Origin: Archangium primigenium
Lineage (GTDB): Bacteria > Myxococcota > Myxococcia > Myxococcales > Myxococcaceae
Length of the DNA stretch: 64,000 nt
Direction: 5' to 3'
Assembly: GCF_016904885.1 (NCBI RefSeq)
Contig: NZ_JADWYI010000001.1
Span: 9,171,224 to 9,235,223, forward strand
Below, in pieces: positions 43,721-56,000 of this stretch. The notes under the pieces were generated by a model. The model saw nothing but the letters and a program-made list of their open reading frames with translations. It was not told the origin of the DNA and ran no database searches. Each line of letters begins with the position of its first letter. The stretch's first letter is position 1. Made by a program: the position numbers and the translations under genes.

Positions 43721-45205
43721 TCAGTGCGCGTCCCACTCCGGGGCGTCCGTGAAGCCCGGGGCCCCGTTGAGGTAGGCCTCCAGCACCAGCTTGCGCCGGG
43801 GCAGGAAGACGCCTTCCAGGGCCTCCGAGAGGGCATAACGGCGCCCGTGCGGCCCGATTTCATGGATGCGCTCGCTCACGTGGACGAACTCGAACGCGGA
43901 GGACTTGCGCGGCCACGTCACCCCGCCGCCCATGTTCACCCCGGTGCTGAACTGGTGGCAGCCCGCGCACGAGAGCGCCTGCACCCGGGCCGCCAGGTGC
44001 GTGGGCGTGAGCGCGCTGCCCGCGGTGTTCAGCGCGTCCTGGAGCCGCGTGCGCAGGGGGCTCTCGCCCTTGCCGAGCTGGTAGGTGTAGAGGTCGTCCG
44101 TGCCACTCGAGCGGCTCTGGCCGCCCCGGAAGCGCTCGGCCGTCACGAAGTTGAAGCCGAAGACGTCGTTGGTGGAGAGCCTGCCCACCTGCGACGTGAG
44201 CTGCTGGGCGAAGTCCTCCTGGAGCGCGTGCCCCATCTTGCTGCTGAAGAGGACGCCGGCGGGGCTGCCATTGACCGGGGCGGGCTCGAAGCGCAGCTGG
44301 CACGTCTTGCCCACGCACGCCTTGCGCACGCGGAACTCGCGCAGCGTCCACAACGCCTGCATGAACTGGTTGGTGCGCACCTGCCCCGTGGGGCGGTTCA
44401 CGCCATTGCCCAGGTTGTCGATGTGCAGGGCGGGCGGAAAGCCCGTGAGCCCCTTGAAGTAGAAGTCGTGCAGGTCGTCCGCGCGCTCGAGCGGATCCGC
44501 CTCCTTGGACAGGTTGGCCCAGAAGAGCGCCACGTCCTGACAGCCCTTGAGCCCCTTCTTGGGTTGGGGGTTGGGCAGCACGCTCTCGAAGGAGATGAGG
44601 TTGCGGCTCGTGTCCTGGGTCATCCCCGAGCGGCGCGCGAAGATGAGCCGGTACTCGCCGCAATCGCTCCCATCGCTCGCCGCCAGGTCGAAGCGGTTGA
44701 CGATCGCGATGGGCACGTACGCCGCGAGGCTCGTGTCGGACGAGGCGAAGGGGTCCTCCAGGGCCTGGTTGCCCTCGGCGCGCGGGCAGGCGTACGCGAA
44801 GCCATTGAGGCCCGGCGTGCCGTCCGCGAGCGGCTGCTCGTCACAGTGCAGCCCCCCGAGCCCCAGCCCCGGGGAGCGCCGCTGCGTGTCCCACCACTCC
44901 TGATAGAGCCGCAGGGGCGTGAGCTTGGCCAGGTTGGCCTGCTCCACCAGCCGGTTCATCACCTCCGCGAACGTGAAGCGCGCCAGGATGACCTCGTCCG
45001 TCACCACCAGCGAGCGTCGGGCATCCACCACATAGGTCTTCGCCGCCTCCTCCGGGGCCGACACCTCCAGCGGCAGGAGCCCGAGCCCCCGGCGCTCCGG
45101 ATGGGACACCTCCGCCGGCGCGGACTCGGACAGCAACACCTCGGGATCCAGACAAGCGCTGAGCACCGCGGCACCCGCCACGGCCAGAAGACACGAGACA
45201 CGCAT
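43721..45205 (-). CDS. Lipoprotein with a single CXXCH haem motif
   Basis: 494 aa from MRVSCLLAVAG; lipoprotein signal VAGAAVLSAC (Cys18). Residues ~60-320 are an unassigned region with MNRLVEQANLAKLTPLRLYQ and CGEYRLIFARRSG. Near the C-terminus is one CAGCH motif (Cys413, Cys416, His417) followed by QFSTGVNMGGGVTWP, as in c-type cytochrome domains of myxobacterial lipoproteins. One haem is possible, but the motif alone is weak evidence. It may be an envelope electron carrier or a protein with an unrelated metal site. There are no cytochrome-maturation genes nearby. Confidence 0.78.
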   Translation of the reverse strand: MRVSCLLAVAGAAVLSACLDPEVLLSESAPAEVSHPERRGLGLLPLEVSAPEEAAKTYVVDARRSLVVTDEVILARFTFAEVMNRLVEQANLAKLTPLRLYQEWWDTQRRSPGLGLGGLHCDEQPLADGTPGLNGFAYACPRAEGNQALEDPFASSDTSLAAYVPIAIVNRFDLAASDGSDCGEYRLIFARRSGMTQDTSRNLISFESVLPNPQPKKGLKGCQDVALFWANLSKEADPLERADDLHDFYFKGLTGFPPALHIDNLGNGVNRPTGQVRTNQFMQALWTLREFRVRKACVGKTCQLRFEPAPVNGSPAGVLFSSKMGHALQEDFAQQLTSQVGRLSTNDVFGFNFVTAERFRGGQSRSSGTDDLYTYQLGKGESPLRTRLQDALNTAGSALTPTHLAARVQALSCAGCHQFSTGVNMGGGVTWPRKSSAFEFVHVSERIHEIGPHGRRYALSEALEGVFLPRRKLVLEAYLNGAPGFTDAPEWDAH

Positions 45206-45382
45206 GAGAAAGGCCCCCCCTCCGTGGGCCATCGATGGCGGCCACTCTCCGCCTTGGACCCACAACCTAAGAATCCAAGCAAGTGCGGTGGGAGCGTCCA
45301 ACGCCCGACGCCCGCGGCGCGCCGGAGAACGGATATCGGGCAGACACGCCTCCCGCGAGGGCACCCGGGTCTCCGGACGCGG

Positions 45383-45423
45383 CGAGGGCCGGAGGGAGCA
45401 TCACGCTCCGGCTCCGGCCCTCG
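45383..45423. terminator. Long hairpin downstream of gyrA
   Basis: CGAGGGCCGGAG (45383-45394) pairs with CTCCGGCCCTCG (45412-45423), with an inner GGAGC-ATCAC-GCTCC. It lies 27 bases after the gyrA stop. There is no U-run, so its role is assumed from position. Confidence 0.55.
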
Positions 45424-45450
45424 TTCCCACGAAGCGAGACGTCCGTCGGC

Positions 45451-48225
<2,775 letters not shown>

Positions 48226-48415
48226 GATCTTGGGGTCGGGGGAGAGGCCCACCCGAGGGGACCTCTCTCATGAGGATAGGGGTACGTAACCCCCGGATTT
48301 TCCAGCGTCAACAATGCTGTCGCGGGGGCGTCGGGGGGCGGCCAGGAAGGCGACCCGAGGGGCACCCGGACGGGGGGTTCTGGACGTTCGGTCCGGCCCC
48401 CTTCCCCTCGGAGTC

Positions 48416-49060
48416 TCAGGGGGCTTCGTAGAAGAACAACGGCTCGATCAGCCCCCCGCCGTTGACCAGGAAGGAGCCCGTCGCGGGGGCGCCCTTGGGG
48501 GACGGCGTCATCGCCACGTCCACCAGGCGCAACCGCAGCGCTTTCACCGCGCCCGGGGGGAGGTTTCCCGGCCCCGTACCGGGTTCGGCATCGGCCATCG
48601 TGTCGATCCGGACCGTGCCGGAGGTGGAGACCCACTGCCCGTGCGTTCCAGCGCTCGTGCACACGTCCTGGAGCAGGAGGCTGGCGGTCTCCGGGGGGAG
48701 GCTCTTGGCGTCGAAATCCCTCGGCAGGATGGGCCACGCCTTGCCCGCCTCGGGTCGGGCGCTGACGGTGAGGATCACGGTCAGGCAGGCCGCGGAGCCC
48801 GACGCGGGATGGGAGCTGGTGCTCAGGAGGCTCAGCCCCGGAGCATACTGGCCCGAGCCGACATTCATCCGATGCGTGCCCATGCGGGCATTCGTCGTCT
48901 GGGGATCGGACAGGGTGAGCGTGAACTCCCGCGTCTCGGTGGGCTTGTCGCTGGGGGGCCCTTCACCGGAGGGCCCTTCCCCTCCCTCGGCGGGCGGCTC
49001 GGAACAACCCACGGCCGCGAGCAGGAGCAGACCACGACCCAACAGCGCGAGAGTGCGCAT
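48416..49060 (-). CDS. Lipoprotein of unknown function
   Basis: 214 aa. Lipoprotein signal LLGRGLLLLAAVGC (Cys19), then a Gly/Pro/Glu linker. The mature domain is beta-rich (REFTLTLSDPQTTNARMG, ACLTVILTVSARPEAGK, GTVRIDTMADAE, ALRLRLVDVAMTPSP) and has two Cys. Nothing identifies it. The gap to gyrA (48226-48415) is the gyrA promoter region; no box stands out. Confidence 0.72.
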   Translation of the reverse strand: MRTLALLGRGLLLLAAVGCSEPPAEGGEGPSGEGPPSDKPTETREFTLTLSDPQTTNARMGTHRMNVGSGQYAPGLSLLSTSSHPASGSAACLTVILTVSARPEAGKAWPILPRDFDAKSLPPETASLLLQDVCTSAGTHGQWVSTSGTVRIDTMADAEPGTGPGNLPPGAVKALRLRLVDVAMTPSPKGAPATGSFLVNGGGLIEPLFFYEAP

Positions 49061-49155
49061 CGGAAGACCTTTCAGTGCGAGCAGGCCCTCGATTCTACCT
49101 CACGGTGAGTGATGACAACCATCACCCCAGGTCTCGAATCCGTGCGCCGGGGTTT

Positions 49156-50256
49156 TCAGCCGAGCACGCCGCGCAGCCGCTGGACGAGCTCCACCAGACG
49201 GGGCGTCGACCACCAGGTGCGCGGGGAGCCCGTGCCCCCACCGTGCCGCGCGAGCAACTGGCGCAGGGCCTCGCGCAGGGCCTCGACGCCGGGAGTGTTG
49301 CGGGGCTCCTCGGCGCGCTCCGCCAGCCGCTCCAGCCGCACCCAGCGCGGGGTGTTCCAGCGCTCGTCCTCGGGCAGGTCCGCGCGCTGGGCATCCCACA
49401 GCTCGTAGGCCACCTCCAGCACGGCCGCGCGCGCCTCGGTGAGGCCCACCGTGGGCAGGAGCCGCACCTGGGGGGCGTACTCGCGCTCGAAGAGCCACCA
49501 CATCACCGTCAGGCACTCGACGGACGAGGGCTCCAGGGGCACGAGCCGCAGCCGCGCCATGCGCGTGAGCCGCTCGAGCGCCTCGCGGTACCAGAACGCC
49601 GTGTGCACCAGCCGCTCGGGCCCCGTGGTGGGCGCCCGGGGCGGGGCCTGGGTGGCGCGCGCGCGCAGCTCGGCCACCATGAGGCCCCGGGCGTCCACGT
49701 CCGACAGGCGGCGCCAGAGCGAGGCCAGGGCGGCCTCCCCTCGGGGCCAACCCAGGGCCAGCTCCTCGCGCCGCGCCAGGGAGAAGGGCAGTCGCCCCGA
49801 GAGCAGCAGGGGCGGGCCGAACAGGGACTCCAGCCGCTCGCCGAAGCGCCGGGCCTCGTGGAGCGCGGGCAGGGTGTCCGGCAGCAGCTCGCGCGCGGTC
49901 TCCTCGCGCAGGTGGGCGGGCACCTCGCGCGGCAGGGTGATGAGCCAGTCCTCCAGGGCCTCCATCAGCCGCGGCAGGGACTCGTGAGGGTCGCGCCCGA
50001 GCTTGCGCGCCACGTCCCGGACGAGCTGCTCGCGCAGGGACTCCACCTCGAGCACGTCCCGCGGCAGCGGGTGGCCCTCCGGCCAGGCCTCGGCCTCGAG
50101 CAGCGCGTCCAGGGCGGACTGGTGCGCGCGCACCTCGCGCAAGAGCGGCAGCTCGCGCCGCAGCCGCTCCTGCCAGCGGGACTCGGAGAGGACGAGCACC
50201 AGCCGGTAGTAACGCTCGCGCGCGGGGCCGAGCAGCGCCGGGAAGTCGTCACCCAC
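49156..50256 (-). CDS. Conserved hypothetical helical protein
   Basis: 366 aa, starting at GTG 50256, 11 bases after the TPR gene's stop, so co-transcribed with it. Rich in Arg, Leu and Glu, all helical (RYYRLVLVLSESRWQERLRR, EALRQLLARHGG); no domain recognised, no signal or membrane segment. The last gene of ung-TPR-this. Confidence 0.75.
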   Translation of the reverse strand: MGDDFPALLGPARERYYRLVLVLSESRWQERLRRELPLLREVRAHQSALDALLEAEAWPEGHPLPRDVLEVESLREQLVRDVARKLGRDPHESLPRLMEALEDWLITLPREVPAHLREETARELLPDTLPALHEARRFGERLESLFGPPLLLSGRLPFSLARREELALGWPRGEAALASLWRRLSDVDARGLMVAELRARATQAPPRAPTTGPERLVHTAFWYREALERLTRMARLRLVPLEPSSVECLTVMWWLFEREYAPQVRLLPTVGLTEARAAVLEVAYELWDAQRADLPEDERWNTPRWVRLERLAERAEEPRNTPGVEALREALRQLLARHGGGTGSPRTWWSTPRLVELVQRLRGVLG

Positions 50257-50267
50257 GGCGAGGGCCC

Positions 50268-51038
50268 CTACCCGGTCTGGGACGCGGTGCCCTTGGGCCG
50301 CAGCGGCGTGGCGAGCCGCTCGGCCTCGGAGCCCAGGGGGCCCTCCGGGTCCAACGCCTTGGCCTTCTCGAAGGCGGCCAGCGCGGCTTCCTTCTCGCCC
50401 TTGAGCTTGAGCGCCACGCCCACGTTGAGGTGCGCCCCCACGTTGTCCCGGTCCATGGTGAGCGCCTCGCGGAAGAGGCCCAGGGCCTCGTCCAGGTCCC
50501 CGTTGAGCAGGGCCTCCTTGCCCGCCTGCACGCGCTTGTCCGCGTCGTTGACGAACTCCACCTGGAGCAGGCTGCCGCCGGCCACGGTGAAGACGAGCGC
50601 GCGCAGGATGCCGCCCCAGTAGAACGTCAGGCCCTCGGCGGCGGCCACGGCGGCCACGGGCAGGTCCGGCAGCAGCTGCTTGCCCCGGAACTTGAAGCGC
50701 ACCTTGGTGTAGCGGCCCTTGTTCGCCCAGTGCATCGCCTCCTGACGCAGCTTCTGCAGCCCTTCCTCGATGCGCTTGGGATCGATCTCGAAGGGGAAGG
50801 CCATCTCCGGCTGGGGCTCGCCCGCGGGCAGGGCCTTGAGCGGGGGAGGAGTGGCCTCGTCGAGCGGATCCGGGGCCAGGGGCCCGCTCGGCTCGCGCAG
50901 GGGAAGGTCCACGGGCGCGGCGGGGCGCGGGCGCGAGCGTGCGGCCCGCGGGGGGGGCGCGGGCGGCGGGGCCTTCTTCTTCGGGGAGGCGGCGCTCTTC
51001 TTCGGGGGCGCCGCGCGGACGGCCTTCTTCTTCGCCAT
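50268..51038 (-). CDS. TPR-containing protein with basic N-terminal tail
   Basis: 256 aa. The first ~45 residues are a Lys/Ala/Pro/Arg-rich tail (MAKKKAVRAAPPKKSAASPK) like a histone H1 tail, suggesting nucleic-acid contact. A middle part (about 80-165) is followed by two or three tetratricopeptide repeats (DLDEALGLFREALTMDRDNV, EKEAALAAFEKAKALDPEGP). TPRs bind partner proteins. It sits between ung and the unknown gene, with gaps of 46 and 11 bases. Confidence 0.8.
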   Translation of the reverse strand: MAKKKAVRAAPPKKSAASPKKKAPPPAPPPRAARSRPRPAAPVDLPLREPSGPLAPDPLDEATPPPLKALPAGEPQPEMAFPFEIDPKRIEEGLQKLRQEAMHWANKGRYTKVRFKFRGKQLLPDLPVAAVAAAEGLTFYWGGILRALVFTVAGGSLLQVEFVNDADKRVQAGKEALLNGDLDEALGLFREALTMDRDNVGAHLNVGVALKLKGEKEAALAAFEKAKALDPEGPLGSEAERLATPLRPKGTASQTG

Positions 51039-51084
51039 GGTGCCGCGACTCTACCCAGTCACGCGGCGGCGCGCGCGGGGCGCG

Positions 51085-51768
51085 TCAGGCGGGCAGGCGC
51101 CAATCGACGGGCGCCTGGCCCCGCTTCTGGAGCTCCGCGTTGGCGCGGCTGAAGGGCTTGCTGCCGAAGAACCCCCGGGAAGCCGACAGGGGCGAGGGGT
51201 GCGGCCCCGCGAGCACCACGTGCCGCCGGGGGTCGATGAGCTTCTGCTTCTTCTGGGCGTAGGCCCCCCAGAGCACGAAGACCACGGGCTCCGGCTTGTC
51301 GCTCACCGCTCGGATGACCGCGTCGGTGAAGGCCTCCCAGCCCTGCCCCGCGTGCGAGTTGGGCGTGGCCTCGCGCACCGTCAGCACCGCGTTGAGCAGC
51401 AACACGCCCTGCTCGGCCCAGGGCACCAGCGAGCCGTCCCTGGGCACGGGCAGGCCCAGGTCGTCGTGCAGCTCCTTGAACATGTTCACCAGCGAGGGCG
51501 GCGGCCGGACTCCCGGGCGCACCGAGAACGCCAGCCCGTGGGCCTGTCCCGCCCCGTGGTACGGGTCCTGCCCGAGCACGAGCACCTTCACCTGCTCGTA
51601 GGGCGTCAGCCGGAAGGCGGAGAACAGGTCCTCCTCGGGCGGGTACACCGTGTGCCGCCGCCGCTCCTGCTCCACGTACGCCTGCAACCGGGTGAACGCC
51701 GGGTTGGCCAGCGCGTCCTGAAGCACCCGGCGCCATCCGGCCGGCAATTGGTCCTTCCACGGGCTCAT
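51085..51768 (-). CDS. ung: Uracil-DNA glycosylase, family 1
   Basis: 227 aa from the Met at 51768, preferred over 51783 because of a GGAG site five bases upstream. Family 1 motifs are intact: VLGQDPYHGAGQAHGLAFSV with the catalytic Asp, LLLNAVLTVREATPNSH, VFVLWGAYAQKK and LAGPHPSPLSASRGF with the catalytic His. It removes uracil from DNA as the first step of base excision repair. First gene of a three-gene operon. Confidence 0.96.
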   Translation of the reverse strand: MSPWKDQLPAGWRRVLQDALANPAFTRLQAYVEQERRRHTVYPPEEDLFSAFRLTPYEQVKVLVLGQDPYHGAGQAHGLAFSVRPGVRPPPSLVNMFKELHDDLGLPVPRDGSLVPWAEQGVLLLNAVLTVREATPNSHAGQGWEAFTDAVIRAVSDKPEPVVFVLWGAYAQKKQKLIDPRRHVVLAGPHPSPLSASRGFFGSKPFSRANAELQKRGQAPVDWRLPA

Positions 51769-51863
51769 CTCGTCTCCACGCATGTGTCCAGAGAGGTCCC
51801 GGCTCCTACCCTACTTTCGCGGTCATGCCCCAGGGGTTTCTTCCCAGGTCGTCCAAAACACCA

Positions 51864-51895
51864 CGGGCCCGAGGAGGAACTCCCTCCCGGGCCCG
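51864..51895 (-). terminator. Terminator of the Gly-rich small protein gene
   Basis: CGGGCCCG (51864-51871) pairs with CGGGCCCG (51888-51895), with inner GGAGG and CCTCC. On the minus strand, TGGTGTTTTGG follows. It lies 31 bases after the stop of the gene at 51927. Confidence 0.65.
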
Positions 51896-51926
51896 CGTGA
51901 CGACGTCCTGTGTGAGACGGTGGGGA

Positions 51927-52346
51927 CTAGCGCACCAGGGTCTGCGCCATGCGCTGGGCGGCGAGCTCCGCGGCGTTGTTCAGGCCCAGCTGGCTCAGGT
52001 TCTTGCCGGCCACGCTCTTGAAGAGGTCGCCGAGCACGTTGGTGATGCCGCCCTTGCCCTTGGCCAGGTTCAGCGCGCCGCTCAGCAGGCTGTTGCCGCC
52101 CGCGCCATCCAGCAGGCCGCCCAGGGCGCCGCCGCCGAACTTGCCCAGCAGGTTCTTGAAGATGCCGCCCCCGGGGATGAAGCTGGTGGCCGCGCCCATG
52201 AGCGACTGCAGGGGATTCTTGCCGCTGGCCAGGTCGCCCGCGAGCTTGACGGCCGCGCCGGCCAGGGGGTTGATCATCGAGACGATGGGAGCCGCGATGC
52301 TCGCGATCTTGCCGATGGCCTTGCCGAGACCCTTGAGGAAACCCAT
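51927..52346 (-). CDS. Small amphipathic Gly/Leu-rich protein, bacteriocin-like
   Basis: 139 aa from MGFLKGLGKAIGKIA (start 52346). It has almost no acidic residues, lots of Gly, Ala and Leu, and amphipathic Lys-bearing helices (AGAAVKLAGDLASGKNPL, GIFKNLLGKFGGGALGGLL). There is no signal peptide and no cysteine. The overall look is of a membrane-active peptide or a small secretion or phage-tail accessory, with no family I can name. It stands alone with a clean terminator. Confidence 0.65.
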   Translation of the reverse strand: MGFLKGLGKAIGKIASIAAPIVSMINPLAGAAVKLAGDLASGKNPLQSLMGAATSFIPGGGIFKNLLGKFGGGALGGLLDGAGGNSLLSGALNLAKGKGGITNVLGDLFKSVAGKNLSQLGLNNAAELAAQRMAQTLVR

Positions 52347-52502
52347 GGTGAAATCCTTTTCGTGAGGGGTCCGCTGTGCGGCCCTGTGTGCTGCTGACAA
52401 AAGGATTCTCGGGCGGCGGGGTTATTAGTTTCCTGATCCCGCGAAAAAGGCCGCACGCCCCGTGCGCTCCCTTGGTTGCCCACCGGTGGTCGCCCCCCGG
52501 GC

Positions 52503-52943
52503 TCAGCCCTTGAAGTTCGAGTCCTTCTTGAGGCCCAGGTCCTGCTCGGCGGGTTTGGCCTTCGCGCCCTGGAGGTCGTCCGCGCTGCCGAGCGCCGCGC
52601 CGTAGCGATCCGCCGGCTCCTTCGCGTGGAAGCCATCGGGCTGGTGCGCCGGATTGACCACGACCTCGCCGCTGACCACCTTCTGCAGGTAGGTCTCGAT
52701 CTCCGCCACCGTGGGGGCCTGGGGATCCTGCTGCTTGAGCGCCTCGTCCGGGACGATCATGATCGCCGGGGGCTTCTCCGGGTGGAGGGCGTAGTCGAGG
52801 ATCTTCTCCACGTACTTCTCCACCGGCAGCTTGAGCAGACGCGCCTGCTCCTTCACGTCCGCGTCGGCCAGCAGCTCGGCGCGAACCTCTTCCACGGGAC
52901 GGCGCAGCTTCTTGCCCTCGGAGGGGCTGGGGGCATCGGACAT
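52503..52943 (-). CDS. Conserved hypothetical protein
   Basis: 146 aa (start 52943, MSDAPSPSEGKK). Charged helical N-terminus (RRPVEEVRAELLADADVKEQ), central VEKYVEKILDYALHPEKPPAIMIV, C-terminal tail disordered. No motif recognised; probably cytoplasmic. Divergent from the first WGR gene with 120 bases between starts. The long open frame that runs antisense through the WGR gene in the same frame is a composition artefact. Confidence 0.65.
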   Translation of the reverse strand: MSDAPSPSEGKKLRRPVEEVRAELLADADVKEQARLLKLPVEKYVEKILDYALHPEKPPAIMIVPDEALKQQDPQAPTVAEIETYLQKVVSGEVVVNPAHQPDGFHAKEPADRYGAALGSADDLQGAKAKPAEQDLGLKKDSNFKG

Positions 52944-53063
52944 GGGGCGGACTCTCCAGGGAAACCCGGGGACCTCGGGCGCTTCCGTCTTGCTAGCCCA
53001 ACCCCCCGGCGGATTGCAAAGCGCGGGTGCGCTAGGGTGGGGCCTCCTTTCACGGAGCCGAGC

Positions 53064-56000
53064 ATGCGTCGTTTCGAGTTCGCCGAGGGTAGCTCGCGGA
53101 AGTTCTGGGAGATCGCGCTGGAGGGCACGGGCTTCACCGTCCGCTGGGGTCGCCTGGGCACCGACGGCCAGACCCAACAGAAGACCTTCCCCTCCGCGCA
53201 GAAGGCCCAGACCGAACACGACAAGCTCATCGCCGAGAAGGTCAAGAAGGGCTACGCGGAGGCCGGCAGCGCCCCGGCGCCCACCCCGACGCCCGCCCCG
53301 GTGACGGCCGCCGCTCCAAAGCCCAAGCCCGTCGCACCCGCGCCCGTCGCGCCGTCCCCGGAGCCCACGCCCACGGGCCCCATCTTCTGGACCGAGGACC
53401 TGCTGCGCCGCGTGCACCCCCGGCGCGGCGGCGTGGCCGTGCCCGTGCGCGCCCTCGCGAGCCCCAAGAAGGCCTGGGCCCAGGCGCGCGAGGACTTCCA
53501 GGCGCGCATCAAGGACGTCGTCCCGGACACCGAGCCCGGCCTCCTCACCGCCGAGACCCAGGCCCTCGCCGAGCGGCTCAAGCGCGCCGAGCCCACCCCG
53601 GGCACGCCCGAGGAGGACGCCGTCCTGCTCACCGTCCTGCAGCACCGGGACGACTGGAACCACCACCCCCGCGGCGAGCCCGGCATCGACCTGCTGTTCG
53701 CGCTCGCGGGCCCCGCGCACACCACACGCGCCACGCTGCTGTCCCTGGACATGCACGTGACGGAGGACACGCCCCCCCGGGTCCGCCGAGGCACGTCCTC
53801 CAATTCGCGGTCGGCACGACTCCAACGCCTCGCCTACGGCGGTCTGCACGGCCTGCCTCGCCTGCGCGCCCTGCTCGCCACCCAGGCCGACGACGCCGGC
53901 TACCAGGCCGCGCGCGAGGCCGCCTCCGCGCTCCGTCTCACCTCCGAGCAGCGCGCCGCCTCGGCCTTCCTCTTCCCCACCGAGGCCGACTGGGTGCTCA
54001 CCGAGGCCCAGGGCACCCACGACGAGCTCCCCACCTACCTGGTGGCCAGTGTCTCCACGCTCGAGGCCCTCACCCCCTTCCTCCCCGGCGTGAAGCCCTA
54101 CCATCTGATGCAGGGCGACACCGGCCTCCTCCCCTCGCTGCTCGACGGCATGGGCCTGGCGAGCTTCGCTTTCTTCCAAGACATCATCCAGCGCAGCTAC
54201 CTCAGCACGGAGTTCCTCCGGGAGTGGGCGGACCACCTCGCGCGCCTCGACTCCGACGAGGCCTTCTCGCTCCTGCTCGAGCGGTCCGTGGAGCACGGCA
54301 AGGAGATGATGGCCTCGCTGCTCGAGGCGACCGCGCGCGCCCCCCACCGCGCGCTGCGACTGCTCGCGCCCCGGGCCAGCACGCGGGGCAAGGAGGGTGA
54401 GGCCGCGCGCAGCGTCCTCACCCACGTGCTGCGCCGCCAGGGCGACGCCTTGCCCGCGCTGCTCGTCGGCCAGTCCGCGGACGTGGTCCAGCTCGTCACC
54501 CGCCTCCAGGAACAGGCGGGAGGACCGGACGCGCCCGACGCCACGCCCGAGCAACTGCCGCCCGTCCTCGCCCGTCCGCCCTGGGCGTCCGGCCGCCCCA
54601 CGGAGCCCCCGCCCGTCCTCACCGACGTGGTGCCCCCCGCCCTGCCGGATGCCCTCGCGTGGAACGAGCGCGAGCGCGAGGCGTGGCAGCGGCACAAGGG
54701 CTACGCGGCCCAGCAATACGAGCACCACACCGAGGCGCAGTGGCGGGACTTCGCCCAGCAGAACTTCTCGGGCAAGCCCCGGACGGAGCGGTACGCGGGC
54801 TACCACGACCCCATCTTCTTCGCCCTCGCGCCCGAGTCCCTCGCGCGCCCGCATCTCGAGTACCTGTTCACGTCGCAATCGGGGCTGCTCAACAACTGGA
54901 TGCCCCGCATCCTCGCGAACCTGGGGCTCGCCGCGCTGCCCGTCTTCCTGAAGGAGTTCGAGCAGAACAAGAACGACCTCTTCCCGCTGGTCATGCCCCT
55001 CGCCCTCCAGGGGCTCGCGCCGTCCATCGCCGAGGCCTACGCCTCCAAGAAGTTCCGCGCCTCCGCGCGCGAATGGCTGCTGCGCCACCCCGCGCACGCC
55101 ACCGCCGGCCTGCTCGTGCCCGCGCTCGGCAAGCCGGGCAAGGCCCGGGACACCGCCGGCGCCGTCCTGCGCCTGCTCGCCGCCGAGGGCCACGAGGCCA
55201 CCGTGCTCGACATCGCCGCGCGCGCCTCGCCCCAGGCCCGCGAGGCCCTCGTCCGCGTCCTCGCCCAGGATCCGCTCCAGCTCTACCCGGCGAAGCTCCC
55301 CAAGCCGCCCGCCACGCTCGGCATCGGCTCGCTGCCCGCGCCCCTGCTCGCCGACCGCTCCGCGAAGCTGCCTCCCAGCGCCGTCGAGGCCCTCGCCACC
55401 CTGCTGGCCTTCTCGCCCCTCGACGAGCCCTATGCTGGCCTCGCCCAGGTCAAGGCCGCCTGTGACCGCCCGAGCCTCGCCCGCTTCGCCTGGGCCCTCT
55501 TCGAGGCGTGGCTGCTGGCCGGCGCCCCCAGCAAGGAGGGCTGGTGCCTCCTGGCACTCGGTCACCTGGGCGATGACGACACCGCGCGCAAGCTCGCGCC
55601 CCTCATCCGCCAGTGGCCTGGCGAGGCCGCCCACGCCCGCGCCGTCACCGGCCTGGACGTGCTCGCCACCATCGGCACCGACGTCACCCTCATCTACCTC
55701 AACGGCATCGCCGAGAAGGTCAAGTTCAAGGGCCTCCAGCAGAAGGCCCAGGAGAAGATCGCCCAGATCGCCGAGACGCGTGGCCTCACCCGCGAGGAGC
55801 TGGCCGACCGGCTGGTGCCGGACCTGGGCCTGGACGAGACAGGCTCGCTCGCGCTGGACTTCGGGCCACGCGCCTTCACGGTGGGCTTCGACGAGCAGCT
55901 CAAGCCCTTCGTGCGCGACGCCGATGGCACCCCGCTCAAGGACCTGCCCAAGCCCACCCAGAAGGACGACGCGGAGAAGGCCACCGCCGCCAGCGAGTCG

